Assembly (NCBI GenBank): GCA_019054805.1
Contig: JAHQIY010000008.1
Location: 1,101,501-1,165,500, forward strand
Length of the DNA stretch: 64,000 bases
Direction: 5' to 3'
DNA from: Brachionus manjavacas
Lineage: Eukaryota > Rotifera > Eurotatoria > Ploima > Brachionidae
How positions within the stretch are numbered: position 1 is the stretch's first letter; each line of letters begins with the position of its first letter. Under the pieces are notes generated by a model. That model searched no databases. It was not told the origin of the DNA and was given only the letters and a program-made list of their open reading frames with translations. A program made the translations under genes and the position numbers. Positions 22,898-33,515 of the stretch are shown one piece after another.

Positions 22898-22959
22898 TCA
22901 AATATTTGATCAATATTAAGTAATTCTTTAAGCCATCTAAATTAAACAGAATATAAAAG
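22898..22959 (+). promoter_or_regulatory. LysM copy 3 core promoter
   Basis: TCAAATATTTGA palindrome at 22898-22909 and TATAAAAG at 22952-22959, with the same 53-bp spacing to the ATG as the other copies. Confidence 0.6.
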
Positions 22960-23004
22960 AATGTGCCAAAATTGTCAAAATCAAACCAAAGAAGAAAAAA
23001 TAAA

Positions 23005-23970
23005 ATGATTACCAAACTAGCAATCTCTGTCTTATTAATTGCATTGTCCGTATCTGGACAATACAATAATTGTCCAAATGGATACTCTCCTTATACAATT
23101 CAATCTGGTGACACTTTTTCTGTACTAGCTTCTCGTTATGGAACAAGTGTCGAGGCGATTACCGCTGCCAATCCAGGTGTTGATTCAAGATACTTGCAGG
23201 TCGGTCAAACTATTTGTGTTCCTAACAATGGATACAATACAGGCTATTATCCTAGTTACACCACTGGTTATTATCCAGTCTATAGCACAACTGGCTACTA
23301 TCCAAGTTACACCACTGCTGGATATCCATCAACCTACTACACAAACTATCCAACCTATCCATCTGGATACAACACAAACTACAATACAAACAGCCCATAT
23401 CCAAGCAACACTTATTACGGTGTTAATCAAAATGGCCAATATAATTCCAACTACCCAAAAGATTGCAACAACTACCAAATCAGAGCTGGAGATACGTGCA
23501 GCAGTTTGGCTGGTGCCTCGTCAAACTATTTCTATCAATTGAACTCTGGCATCAATTGCAATAACTTACAAGTCGGTCAATTTGTATGCTTGCCTTATGG
23601 AAGCAACTATGCAACCATGAGTGGATACTATTCGGGTTGTCAAAATTATGTTATCAAAAATGGTGATACCTGTGCTAATCTTGCTTCACAATCCGGAGTC
23701 TCACTCAGCCAGTTCTATAACTTGAATGGATACTTGAACTGCAATGCTCTCCAAGCTGGTCAGAGTGTTTGTCTGCCAACAGGCACAGCTGGAACTAACA
23801 TGTCTGGCTACAGCAGCGGAAACAGATGTTATGGAAGACAATATACCATTCAAAAAGGCGATACTTGCTGGTCTGTTGCTCAAAGATTTGGCACTAGTGT
23901 TGAACAATTACAAGCATGCACTGCCTTGAATTGTAACAACTTACAACCTGGTCAAGTTATTAGTTACTAG
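23005..23970 (+). CDS. Secreted four-LysM-domain protein, copy 3
   Basis: A 321-residue intronless protein with signal peptide, Tyr/Pro/Asn-rich linker and four LysM domains (three with GDTC and paired Cys). It carries Tyr at residue 27 where the other copies have Ser, and otherwise the copy 2 set (Ser34, Leu41, Ile52, Asn265) with Ala251. Intact frame and promoter. It lies 1 kb downstream of Lon in the same orientation, with its own TATA box. Chitin or peptidoglycan binding outside the cell is the likely role; whether the three copies differ in expression cannot be seen. Confidence 0.9.
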   Translation: MITKLAISVLLIALSVSGQYNNCPNGYSPYTIQSGDTFSVLASRYGTSVEAITAANPGVDSRYLQVGQTICVPNNGYNTGYYPSYTTGYYPVYSTTGYYPSYTTAGYPSTYYTNYPTYPSGYNTNYNTNSPYPSNTYYGVNQNGQYNSNYPKDCNNYQIRAGDTCSSLAGASSNYFYQLNSGINCNNLQVGQFVCLPYGSNYATMSGYYSGCQNYVIKNGDTCANLASQSGVSLSQFYNLNGYLNCNALQAGQSVCLPTGTAGTNMSGYSSGNRCYGRQYTIQKGDTCWSVAQRFGTSVEQLQACTALNCNNLQPGQVISY

Positions 23971-24140
23971 AGAGAATGTTTACATTTCACCAAAGTCAAA
24001 ATTATTTAACAATATTTTATGAAAACACAAATTGAAAAAAAAAAAAAAAATTTCAATTTATTAATAAAAAATTGATTTGATCTAAATACATTTTTTAATT
24101 TTGCCCTAAAAAATTTATATAATTTTATCCTTTTTTCTTA

Positions 24141-24954
24141 TTAATGCCATATTAATATTTAATATAATAAAAATTAAAATTTATATATTATATATAAGTA
24201 TATATTTAAAAAATTTTTCGATACAACGAGATTCAATATAACAAAAACTTATATAGCGAGCTCGAAAATTTTTCACATGTAATTTAAAAAGAAAGATTTA
24301 AAAAATTGAATTTAACAATTAATTTTCGAAAACGAGCAATAAAATTTTTATTCACACTTTAATAATAAAAAAAAATAATTAACTTATTGTCGTTACTCTT
24401 TATAAATTGAAATAATTTACATTTTTTTTCTCTTTTTTATGAGTAAAAATTGAAGCCGCTTTTTTTGTAAATCTGAAAAAATTAATGTAATTTTGGTTGT
24501 TCCTAAATCGCCGATCAGAAAATCCAGCACTTAATTTTTAGAGGATTGTAGACTGCTAACCCTGTTACGGATTTCTGAATAAACTAATAAAACACGGACT
24601 TACCCGTATTAAAAATTTTTCATTTCTTTAAAATTTTTAATTTTTACTAACAACACAAAAATAATTAAGAAATTTGCTTATAATAGACTAAATTAATTTT
24701 TAATGAAAATTTTAAATTTTTTTCTCTTAGAAATAATAGATAGACCCAATTTTTTGTTTCCATTTGAAAAAAAAAACGAAGTTTGTAAGGCGAGTCAATG
24801 AATAATAAATACAAGTATACTTTTAAATAGTTAATTAAATAATTTTTAAGCTCTATCAATATTCTGAGAAAATCCGGTGAAACTTACCGATTTCGAAAAA
24901 TTGAAAATCTTTTTTTATTGTATCGTTTTTCCCTCATAAAATATCATATGCCAA
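24141..24954. other. AT-rich intergenic sequence
   Basis: No gene. A short stretch near 24230-24290 (GATACAACGAGATTC... and TATATAGCGAGC) resembles the end repeats of the pogo-type element at 44973 and may be a decayed piece of one. Confidence 0.4.
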
Positions 24955-25170
24955 AAATAATTAAATTAGTTTTAAATAGTTATCTAGTTTGTTTTTAAAT
25001 TAATTTTTAGATTTCGCATTAACAACTTCAAATGGTAATTTGTTCCACGCGTTTACCACTCGATTTGTCAGGAAGCTCCTTCTGAACTTTATTCTTATCA
25101 CCTGCCTCGTCAGACTTTGATGTCCCTGAATTATTTATGTTTTTTTGTACCTCTATGGTTCATAAGTCGC
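24955..25170 (-). pseudogene. CR1-like LINE C-terminal fragment
   Basis: A minus-strand frame reads IQGHQSLTRQ, KFRRSFLTNRVVNAWNKLP and FEVVNAKSKN, the conserved end of CR1-like ORF2 (R.FF.NRVVN.WN.LP). Only the last 60 codons or so are left. Confidence 0.7.
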
Positions 25171-26487
25171 TTATTAAGAGAAAGAATGGAAAATTTTAAA
25201 ACCACCAACTGTTAACAATTAGTTATAGTTATTATTAGAGAATTAGAGAATTCAAATATTTATTTTAGATATGATCTTTAATTATTATGTAATATAAATT
25301 TTTGAATTCTGTTTTTAAATGATTAGTAGAATTTTTAAGGATATGAGGTGTCCAACATTACCACCTAATAAAGAGTATACCCTAGAGTATTTAAAATTTA
25401 TTTAAACTCTCATAACACACTTATTTTACAGTAATGTAAATTTTAGAAAAATTTTTTTTAAATAAATATTTTGTCGGTAGATTAAAAAGCCTAAATTTTG
25501 GTAATTTTTTTGTTTTAATGAGACCACTGAGATCCAATATTTATACAGATTGAGCGAAAAAAGTCAAGACTTGACCCTTGACTTGACTTAGAATTTTTGA
25601 CCAGTACCAAAAATTTCTATAAAATTTAATATCTTAAATTTCAACCAAAAATTTTAATTTATGAAAAAATTTTTTTGTGGAAAAAAATATAAAAATACGC
25701 TTTCTTTGTAGATGAATTTATGACGATTAAAAATTTTGCGGCTTCATTTTTTTCACCTTATTTCTAAAAGCCTTGATTTCAAAAGTAGAAAAATAAAATT
25801 AAGACAAATGAATTGACTTAAAATTTTTCTCGAGCAATTTTACTGACTTGATTTTGAAAAGTCTTTTTTCTCTCAATTTTTTTTACTTCTGATCTTGAAT
25901 TTGTTCAATCACCGATAATTTCAATAATTAATCATTGCTTCCTAATTTCGGAGTTCCTACAAGAAAAAAATGCCTTAAAATGAACTGATTAAAGAGCATC
26001 AAACATTAGTCAAGCCCAACAAATAAGTCAGGCTAAGTTATTATTGGCACATGGTTTACAACCATGCTGATTTAATATAAAAGTAAGCATCACTCTTTGA
26101 GCCAGATTTTCAAAATGAGAAAAGACGAAATTTCCAAAAATGTTATTGATGTCTAACTCAATAACATCTTTAGGTGAATAGAGAATAAAAGATGTTTGAC
26201 GTTCTTTGAATAAATTTCTGAGCAAACTACTGTTTATCAGTAATCAAAGAAAAGTAAATAAATTTTATAGAAAATTAACAAATTTTGACTAATGTTAGAT
26301 GCAAAAAAATAAAAAATAATAAAATGCTATTTTTCTCTAAATCAGACAATAAAAAACATACAAAAATAAAATCCAGTTTTTTGATCACAAGCTCGATTCC
26401 TTGATCTCCTTTAGCCAATTAAACAACAAAAGAATGTCACAGTATTTAACCTGAAAAAAATTCCTTTACAAATCTTAAATTTTTTGA
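25171..26487. other. Intergenic sequence with a possible hAT remnant
   Basis: About 25546-25891 starts CAGATTGAGCG, ends TTCTG, and holds GTCAAGACTTGACCCTTGAC-type motifs like the two hAT MITEs. The flanking 8-mers do not match, so it is only a possible relic. A 65-codon minus-strand frame (26028-26225) resembles nothing I know. No other content recognised. Confidence 0.4.
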
Positions 26488-28395
26488 ATGTATTGGGAAC
26501 AAATTTCGTTCTGTGTATGTGCAATAGGCTTTATAATGCTGTCGTCTGTCAAGACGATAGACAAACATCGGCTAAATCTAAAGCGCAAAAAAATCATCAA
26601 AAATTTGCTCAATTCATCTTTATCCAAAGAAAGCTTGATCAACCAAATAGCAGCTAGTGGAATAATGATCAAACATGAAGACAACAGTGAGGAAAAAATC
26701 GAGCCCTATGACGGCAAGGCTCATTTTTCCAAATACCTCAAAGTAATTATCAATTATTGCATGACATTTAATTCAGCAATCCTTGTAGTTGGCTCCCTTG
26801 CTGAATCATACTTTCTGGGGGTGAGGATTATGGGCAACATTATCGGAATCAGCATCGGATACATCTATGCAGCTCTAATTGTTCATCCATTCATGTACAG
26901 CCTTGACAATGATATAAAAACGCCTTATCAGTACTTTGAGAGGCGCTTTGACAACAAAAAGTATGTCAGAGCGATCACTGCTTTGGCAGCAATGCTTTTT
27001 TATTTTTTTTTCCTGACCCTGTACTTGTGGGGATGCGCTGTCTTGCTAAGCACTTTAATTCCACAAGTGCCTCTATGGGTGTCAATAGTATTGATTGGAG
27101 CGTATTCAATCATTGGAAGTACAATAGGCGGATTCACTCAGTCGACAAAAACCAATGTTGTTCAATTCCTTGTCTTAATTACGGGACTGATTGTTACATT
27201 GGTGTTGACCATTAAAAGGCATGACATCTTTGACCAGAGCGAGCTTTGGCCACTGGCCTCGTCGAACAACAGAACTGTTTTTTTGGACACAAGTGTCGAT
27301 TTTACAACCAGATACACAATCCTAAATCAATCAGTGTCAATACCGCTTCCATGGGCTTACATTCATGGCTTGTTCTTGCCTAATTTTATTCGCTACAGAA
27401 ACATACCCGGAAGAAAAAGGTCACAATTTTTGCTTGTCTCAAATTTTCCCTTCATGGTACTTGTTAATTCAATTTTGTTCATATCAGGCGGAATATATTG
27501 TTTTGTCTACTTTTATGGATGTGATCCGGCGTCAAGTGGTAAATTGGTGAACAGAAATCAATTGGGCACATACTGGATTTTAAATGTGCTATCTGAACAT
27601 GCTCCTTCGTTCACCGGCATTGTATTTGCCTCCATAATAGCCTATTCTGTTGTGCAGCATTCGCTTGGCATTGCTTTGTGCGGCCAAACCATTTATGGAG
27701 AAATAATAAAGCCAATGGTGTTCGATTTGTTTAGTTTTTTGGGAGAAAATGATCCATTGATTCGTTGGACAAAAATTTTTTTGACCATTTCTCTGGGTGT
27801 TCTGAGCACTGGCTTGGCCATCACATTTCAATATTTGCGCAACACATTGCTTTCATTATTTTTAACTTCCAATAACGCCATCAATTCTCCCCTATTTGGT
27901 CTGTACTTTTTGTCTGCTTTCAACCCCTATGCAAATCATGTGGGTGCCATGCTTGCATTTGTGTCCAATTTGGCTATTAATCTGTGGCTAGCTTTTGGGA
28001 CTGTGGTGTTTAGCCGCCTTAAATCTCAAGATTTTCCTGCAGATATTTCCCAATGTAACACTGAATATCACAGCAACATGACAGCTCTAAATTTAAATTT
28101 CTCAAGTGCGCCTGACAAAATTCCAGTGCCATCAAGTGACAGCTTTTATCCTAAAAATCAAGCGCTTGCTTATTTGTACTCAGTAGCTCCTATTTGGTAT
28201 TGTATGTTTAGTTTTTTGTTTATGAATATATTCGGGCTCTTATTTAGCCTGGTGTATTCTCTTATTACAACACGAAGCTTCGATGCCGATCACAAGCATA
28301 GTGAACAGCGGAAAAAATTTTTATTTTATTATAGAGTGTTTAAAATGTCAAAAGAATGTGAAGAACAAGCTTCTGAGCAAATCACTCATTTCTAA
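26488..28395 (+). CDS. SLC5-family sodium/solute symporter
   Basis: A single-exon protein of 635 residues with about twelve to thirteen hydrophobic segments. The first lies near 5-20. After a charged loop (about 22-80) the core follows: FNSAILVVGSLAESYFLG, then TPYQYFERRFDNKKYVRA (the family YLE-RF region) and IGSTIGGFTQSTKTNVVQF (the GG...TD.(F)Q region of SSF proteins). C-terminal helices end near 600 and a basic/polar tail follows. The match is to the SLC5 branch of monocarboxylate/multivitamin carriers rather than sugar carriers; the substrate cannot be named. These proteins couple uptake to sodium at the plasma membrane. The ATG at 26488 opens the frame just before the first helix. A polyadenylation signal lies at 28489-28494. 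The lack of introns contrasts with Lon and CUL1, so a retrocopy is possible. Confidence 0.85.
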   Translation: MYWEQISFCVCAIGFIMLSSVKTIDKHRLNLKRKKIIKNLLNSSLSKESLINQIAASGIMIKHEDNSEEKIEPYDGKAHFSKYLKVIINYCMTFNSAILVVGSLAESYFLGVRIMGNIIGISIGYIYAALIVHPFMYSLDNDIKTPYQYFERRFDNKKYVRAITALAAMLFYFFFLTLYLWGCAVLLSTLIPQVPLWVSIVLIGAYSIIGSTIGGFTQSTKTNVVQFLVLITGLIVTLVLTIKRHDIFDQSELWPLASSNNRTVFLDTSVDFTTRYTILNQSVSIPLPWAYIHGLFLPNFIRYRNIPGRKRSQFLLVSNFPFMVLVNSILFISGGIYCFVYFYGCDPASSGKLVNRNQLGTYWILNVLSEHAPSFTGIVFASIIAYSVVQHSLGIALCGQTIYGEIIKPMVFDLFSFLGENDPLIRWTKIFLTISLGVLSTGLAITFQYLRNTLLSLFLTSNNAINSPLFGLYFLSAFNPYANHVGAMLAFVSNLAINLWLAFGTVVFSRLKSQDFPADISQCNTEYHSNMTALNLNFSSAPDKIPVPSSDSFYPKNQALAYLYSVAPIWYCMFSFLFMNIFGLLFSLVYSLITTRSFDADHKHSEQRKKFLFYYRVFKMSKECEEQASEQITHF

Positions 28396-28737
28396 GTGAT
28401 TTTTATTCTGTCCCAACTGTGCCGATGGCAAAAATATTTTGGATTATTTGAGAAATTAATTGTAAATTGTTTATTTTGTTATTATTTTAATAAAGAAGAA
28501 GAGATGTTTAATTAATTCATTATTTCATCATTTTTTTATTGTTCTAGATGATTTATTATTAATTAAAAGAATAAATAATAAAAGAAAGAGAAAATGGGAC
28601 TAAATCGTGAAGAATTGGAAAAAAGAACTTTACCTGACGTAAAAAAGAAGACCAGGTCATTTAAAAATAGCCATTTAAATATTCATTTGGTTTAATTTTT
28701 TGTGTTTGAATTACAAAATATATCCAATGTTGAAATA

Positions 28738-29620
28738 CAGTGCTGCTAAGATACCTTGGATTCACCATATTTTACGTAAATTATGGTAAATTCACGATAT
28801 TTTACCATATTTACCGTAAAATATGGTGATCTAAAAAAGGGTATTTTTCGTAAATAACGATGATTATCGTAAAATACCGATAATTATTGTAAAATTCAGT
28901 GAAAAAAAAAATTTCCAAAATTTCTCGAAAAAAAACGATTTTCATGAAAAAAAATTTTTTTTTGGATTTTTGAAAAAGGAAAAAAAAAATTTGATTGAAT
29001 TTTGTGACAAAAATTTACGTAAATTTCGGCAAATTTTTGTAAAAAAAGGTAAAAAATGGTAAAAATTCAACAAAAAAGGAAAATTTTTTTATAGAGCTCT
29101 ATATAAATGATTTTTGATAATTTCTGTATTTAAGAAAATAATTTAACATTTTCGTACTTAATATTTTCAAATACTGATTTGGGAAAACAAATAATTGACA
29201 AATAAATATTAATTTTCACAATTTGTTTAGTTTTGAATTTGTGAAAAAAAATTGAATGAAATAATAAAAAATCCATTTTTCCTTTTTTGTTGAATTTTTA
29301 CCATTTTTTACCTTTTTTTACAAAAATTTACCGAAATTTACGTCAATTTTTGTCACAAAATTCAATCAAATTTTTTTTTTTTCCTTTTACAAAAATTCAA
29401 AAAAAAATTTTTTTTCATGAAAATCGTTTTTTTTCGAGAAATTTTGGAAATTTTTTTTTGAATTTTACAATAATTATCGGTATTTTACGATAATTATCGT
29501 TATTTTACGAAAAATACCCTTTTTTAGATCACCATATTTTACGGTAAATATGGTAAAATATCATGAATTTACCATAATTTACGTAAAATATGGTGAATTC
29601 AAGGTATCGTAGCAGCACTG
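28738..29620. mobile_element. Tc1/mariner-type MITE with long inverted arms
   Basis: It starts CAGTGCTGCTAAGATACC and ends with the complement (CAGCACTG), flanked on both sides by TA (28736-28737, 29621-29622), the Tc1/mariner target. Imperfect inverted arms of about 340 bp contain many TTTACGTAAATT- and GGTAAAAAATGG-type motifs. About 200 bp of AT-rich core separates them. No transposase is encoded. Similar TTTACGTAAATTTACG motifs occur at 45600-45960. Confidence 0.8.
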
Positions 29621-30040
29621 TAACATTGAAAAAGTGCAGTCTCAAAAAATAATAATTTTAAGTTAATATTGCAAGAATGGAAAACTTTGTTTTTATTTTA
29701 TAAATTTTGACTTTGAGTTTGTGATATGATGATCCTTAAGATAATATTTGTTCAAAAACTATCTAAGTTCTGTTTAGCATATTTTATAAATTGAGTTTTT
29801 GTTAAAATGCATCAAATGAACGTCAATTATCACTAAAGTCAAAATTTATAAAGAAGAAAATAAAGTTTTTCGGGTCTAGTCGGTAAGGAGAACTATGGTT
29901 CACCTGTAACTGGAACAGTTCTTGTTCTCAGGTTTTATGAACTATTAGTTCACTAAGTCTAAAGATTGTTTTCCTATTTTGAAATTTTTTCATCTATTTA
30001 GAAAAGAGCTAAATGTAATATTCAAAAATAAGATAGAAAA
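29621..30040. other. AT-rich spacer
   Basis: No gene recognised. Confidence 0.5.
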
Positions 30041-30054
30041 AAAAAAATATATAT

Positions 30055-30130
30055 AAATTACAACAAGCTAGCAAGCCAGACTTGCAAAGATGGGAAACAG
30101 TAGGATCCCATCTATGGTAACTGTGGTATG
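30055..30130 (-). repeat. Structured repeat tail, copy C
   Basis: Contains two adjacent hairpins: GCAAG/CTTGC (30071-30085) and GATGGGA/TCCCATC (30089-30112). The outer pairing is decayed. It is the same layout as the two copies at 34098-34240, with different stem bases. By comparison with those copies, the 3' end of the parent element would lie on the low-coordinate side. Confidence 0.6.
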
Positions 30131-30214
30131 TACACTTAATCAGTAAAATTCATTATGTCAGTATATAATTAGTTAAAATGATAATATATAATTAATTAAA
30201 AGATGAAAATAATG

Positions 30215-30490
30215 TTTGAAGGGAAAGAACAGTGTCGTGGAGAACTGGTTGGCTGCTGGTAATTTGGTTCGATGTTGAGTGTGATGGGGGCCTCGGGTCT
30301 GATGCTCCAGTTCGCTAAGGTGATAGCTTGTTCTGTTTTTAGAGCACGGTCACTTCCCCAGTTCTGCCTTCATCACACTCTAGATTGCTATTCGTTAGGT
30401 AACGATTACCTCGTGTCGATTCTACCTAGCCTGAGGACTTCATCCATGGTAGGTTTCTCCTTACGTCTGTTCTTGAATTGGTAAACGGAT
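30215..30490. other. GC-richer island of unknown nature
   Basis: About 275 bp with clearly higher GC than its surroundings, several short inverted matches (for example AGTGTGATG near 30275 and its complement near 30370), and a GGTTCGAT near 30261 that recalls a pol III B box. No long open frame on either strand. It could be part of a SINE or a LINE UTR. Confidence 0.35.
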
Positions 30491-31594
30491 AGTGATAGAA
30501 CGATCTCTTAAATAATTAAAAAAAAATTCAAAGTTAGGTGGAGTAGGTAAAATTTGCAAAATACATGTATATATGTTCCCGAAAATTAAGCGCTTAAAGG
30601 GCGAAAAATTAATTTTAGTTATCTTTAATTTTTATAATTTTTGTTTAAAGGCAAATATTTAAGCAGAGAGCGCATTTGGGTACTTGGGATTGTTGAAAGG
30701 GTATTACCAGGTCAAACAGATCAGAGAAAATGCTGTTTCTAGAGAAAATGCTATTTTAAATCGGAGAAAATGCTGTTTTAAATCGGCTTCTAACATTATG
30801 CATTCAATTAAAAAGCTAAATTTGCAGTTTTACCAAAATTTGGTAAATAAATAAATAGATTATAAAAAATTTACTAAATAGAAAAAAGAACTTTTAATAT
30901 TTTTTTCAATTTTCAAAATTAAAATTAAACTCGTCCTATTTCACTATCAAGTTTAATTTCAAATATGAAAATGCTTGCAATATTAACTTGATATTATTTT
31001 TTTATTTGAGACTGAAAAATAAATTGAAACATCGCACTTTTTCGATGCAATTTCATACATTTTGTAATTCAAACACAAAAGTTAAACCATTTAAATGTAT
31101 AATAAAAAAATAATAAAAAAATTATATTATAAAAAACATATTAAAAATTAAAATTTGAGCGATCATTTAATATACTTCGAAGCTCATTTTTTCAGAAATC
31201 ACTTTTTAATTACTTCAGAACACAAGTGAATTTATATCATATAAGGATGCCGAGATCATAATTTGAACTCGTGGTTTTAGACAAAACCAATACCTTTATT
31301 TTGATTATGTGGGTCAATCAAAGTGATTGCATAGAAAAGCCGGAACCTTCCCTTGACTCCATTTTGAGTTGTTAGCATTACTTCCCTTAGTTAGCGTACC
31401 ATGTTTCCGAGAATAACATTTTGGACCTATTTTTTTTAATAGGTTTATTTTCACGTAAATTATCTGTAAATAAACAAAAAGAAAATCATATAAAATATCT
31501 GTAAGTGAATTAAAAAAAAAGTTTTTTTTCAGATAAAAAAAAAGATTAATCAATTAGCACATTCAATACAAATCCATTTCTTTTTTTGTTGGAG
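30491..31594. other. AT-rich intergenic sequence
   Basis: A direct repeat around 30721-30785 (three imperfect units of GGAGAAAATGCTGTTTT-like sequence). Otherwise nothing recognised. Confidence 0.5.
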
Positions 31595-31915
31595 CTAAGT
31601 TCTATCAACACATTTTAAATGAAAAATACAAGAACAATTCTCACAAACTATATTCTTAGATTCACATGATAAACAACAAATTTTACATAATTTAACGCTT
31701 TGTTTGGGTCGTATACCAGTACTCTTTGATGTTATATCATTTATCTCCCTGTGATGGATACACTTGATTTCAAGATATTTAAAATTGTTGTCTTCAAGTT
31801 TTCGGCTACTAACGGTTGTCCAAATCGAATAGCTTTGTTTCGAATATTCATTTAAAGTTTGGATAAATTCGTCAAAGTTGTTGAAAGGTTGTCCAAGATA
31901 TAACTTTTCAGACAT
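31595..31915 (-). CDS. Small FAR1/MULE-type N-terminal domain plus Cys-rich finger
   Basis: A 106-residue protein starting at the ATG at 31915. Residues about 8-75 (FNNFDEFIQTLNEYSK, KYLEIKCIHHRE, KSTGIRPKQS) have the pattern of the FAR1/ZSWIM-like DNA-binding domain at the start of Mutator-like transposases and proteins derived from them (C-H-H...G.RP.QS). The last 30 residues have CKICC, CESKN, CENCSCIFHLKC, a C4HC-like spacing reminiscent of a PHD finger. There is no transposase core downstream. It may be a truncated MULE, or a short protein domesticated from one. No promoter or splice partner can be seen, so expression is uncertain. Confidence 0.5.
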   Translation of the reverse strand: MSEKLYLGQPFNNFDEFIQTLNEYSKQSYSIWTTVSSRKLEDNNFKYLEIKCIHHREINDITSKSTGIRPKQSVKLCKICCLSCESKNIVCENCSCIFHLKCVDRT

Positions 31916-31919
31916 TTTT

Positions 31920-32299
31920 TTTCAAAAATTTAAAGTGTATTAAGGTAGTTTTGTTTATGATTAGTAAAAGGAGTTTATTAACAAACAAGTGCATTTTAAA
32001 TAAAGATTTAGGATTAATTTTTAATTATGGTTTCACTTCATTAATTCGGCTTAATTAATTTTTTTCAATTATTATGGTCTTTGAATTGTTTCTATTTTTA
32101 TTCTTTTGATTTTTGACATTTTCGTGAAAATAAATAATTTTTTAATTCAGGTAAAAAAATAAAAAAATTTAAGGTAAATTACGTTTTCTTATATAGTTTT
32201 TTTTTCAGATAATTTATCTGAAAATAAATTCACATTTTTTTTTTTCAAATTAAAAAAAAAAAAAAAAATATTTGACTTAAGACGGCCGTTTCGCCATTT
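31920..32299. other. AT-rich sequence, no gene seen
   Basis: Poly-A/poly-T tracts only. Confidence 0.5.
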
Positions 32300-33515
32300 A
32301 GAAATTTAACGTAATCATCTGAATTGAGTAACAATTCTTGTTTATGTTATTTGAGTAGTCTATTTTAGTGACATGTTATTTAAAATATTTAAAATTGAGC
32401 ACTGTTTAAAAAAAAATAAATATTCAATTTTAGTGGAATGTAATAAAAAGTGAACACATTTTAAAACTATTAAAAATTGCTAAAGCGGTTTCGTGAAGTT
32501 CAGTACAAAAATTGGATAACTTTTTTTCTAAGAGTTTAAAATTAGTTGCATTAACTGCTAATGATGTGCAAAATCTCTGCAAAATGTACTTCCATGATTA
32601 TATTGAAATTTGATTTCTGCTAAACTCTGCAAATTTAGCATACCTTGGTATTTGATGCAACTTTGAAATTTGCACTATGTTGCATTCACAGAACTAAGTT
32701 TAAACCTGTACACTTATTTCCATTTTTTTCTGTTCTTTTTATCAATTTGTACTGAATTCAATAAAACCTGTTAAATCTTATATAAAATTTTTTAAAAATA
32801 AAAATTGAATTTAATGTGCAAGGTAGCATGATTAAAAATTCTTTTAGAAAATAATGTTTTAAGTAACAGATGTTGTTTATGTTATTTGACCTCAGCTTTC
32901 ATTTGAAAAAAAATTATCCATTATTTAAAATTTCTTTTTTTTCAACTGAATCTTAATCAAAAACTAAACTCAATATTAAAAAAGTGCTTAGAACAATTTA
33001 TTCTAAATTTAATTCTCAACAAAATGATGTATTTATCGAACCATCTGATAATTTGGTTCATGAGTTATAAAGAAAAAAAATGTTTTTTAGCGATATCTCT
33101 TAAAAAACACAAAACAAACGCCTGAACTTTTGCAGATATTCTTATAGAGCATCCTCGATTACCTAGAAAAGGTTGAAATTATCTTTTGGAAGTTTCATCG
33201 TCCAAAATATCGAAATTGACCCCAATGATTGGGGTCCTGGGGAACCATGAGCCGGCTTACAGGTTGGACTATTTTTTTTTTCAAATGAAAGCTGAGGTCA
33301 AATAACATAAAAAAAATCTGTCCTTTACTTATAATATTATTTTGTAAAAGAATTTGTATTCATGCTACCTTGCACTTAACTATTTTTTTAACATGGGTCC
33401 AAGTTATTAATTTTTTAAGAAATGTCATTAAAATTGAACATTACTCTTTTTAAAACCAGTGCTCATTTTTTAGTAACATGTAACTAAATTCGGATGATTA
33501 CGCTAAATCAATACA
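32300..33515. repeat. Foldback element, left arm interrupted by a MITE
   Basis: The outer arms (about 32300-32415 and 33415-33510, sharing GTAATCATC and GAGCACTG) and inner arms (about 32817-32925 and 33270-33385, sharing GTGCAAGGTAGCATGA and GACCTCAGCTTTCATTTG) are inverted copies. The left arm is split by the element at 32488-32768. The centre (32930-33265) has no recognised gene. Ends and target-site duplication are unclear. Confidence 0.65.
32488..32768. mobile_element. Mutator-like MITE, copy 1
   Basis: Terminal inverted repeats GGTTTCGTGAAGTTCAGTAC and the complement of GGTTTTATTGAATTCAGTAC. The flanking 9-mers TGCTAAAGC (32479-32487) and TGTTAAATC (32769-32777) match at 7 of 9 bases, fitting a 9-bp Mutator-type duplication. 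The interior matches the element at 63146-63502 over almost its whole length. Confidence 0.7.

Larger units (their letters stand above)
22757..24140 (+). repeat. LysM duplication unit, copy 3
   Basis: Direct-orientation match to 520-2110. The upstream flank is shared from about 22757. The downstream flank is shared (best with copy 2) up to about 24140. Confidence 0.85.

Noticed and set aside
25546..25891. Complete third hAT MITE
   Set aside because: CAG/CTG ends and AAGTC motifs are present, but the flanking 8-mers (TATTTATA, ATCTTGAA) do not match.
26028..26225. 65-codon minus-strand frame before the SLC5 gene
   Set aside because: No recognisable domain or partner exons; opposite strand.
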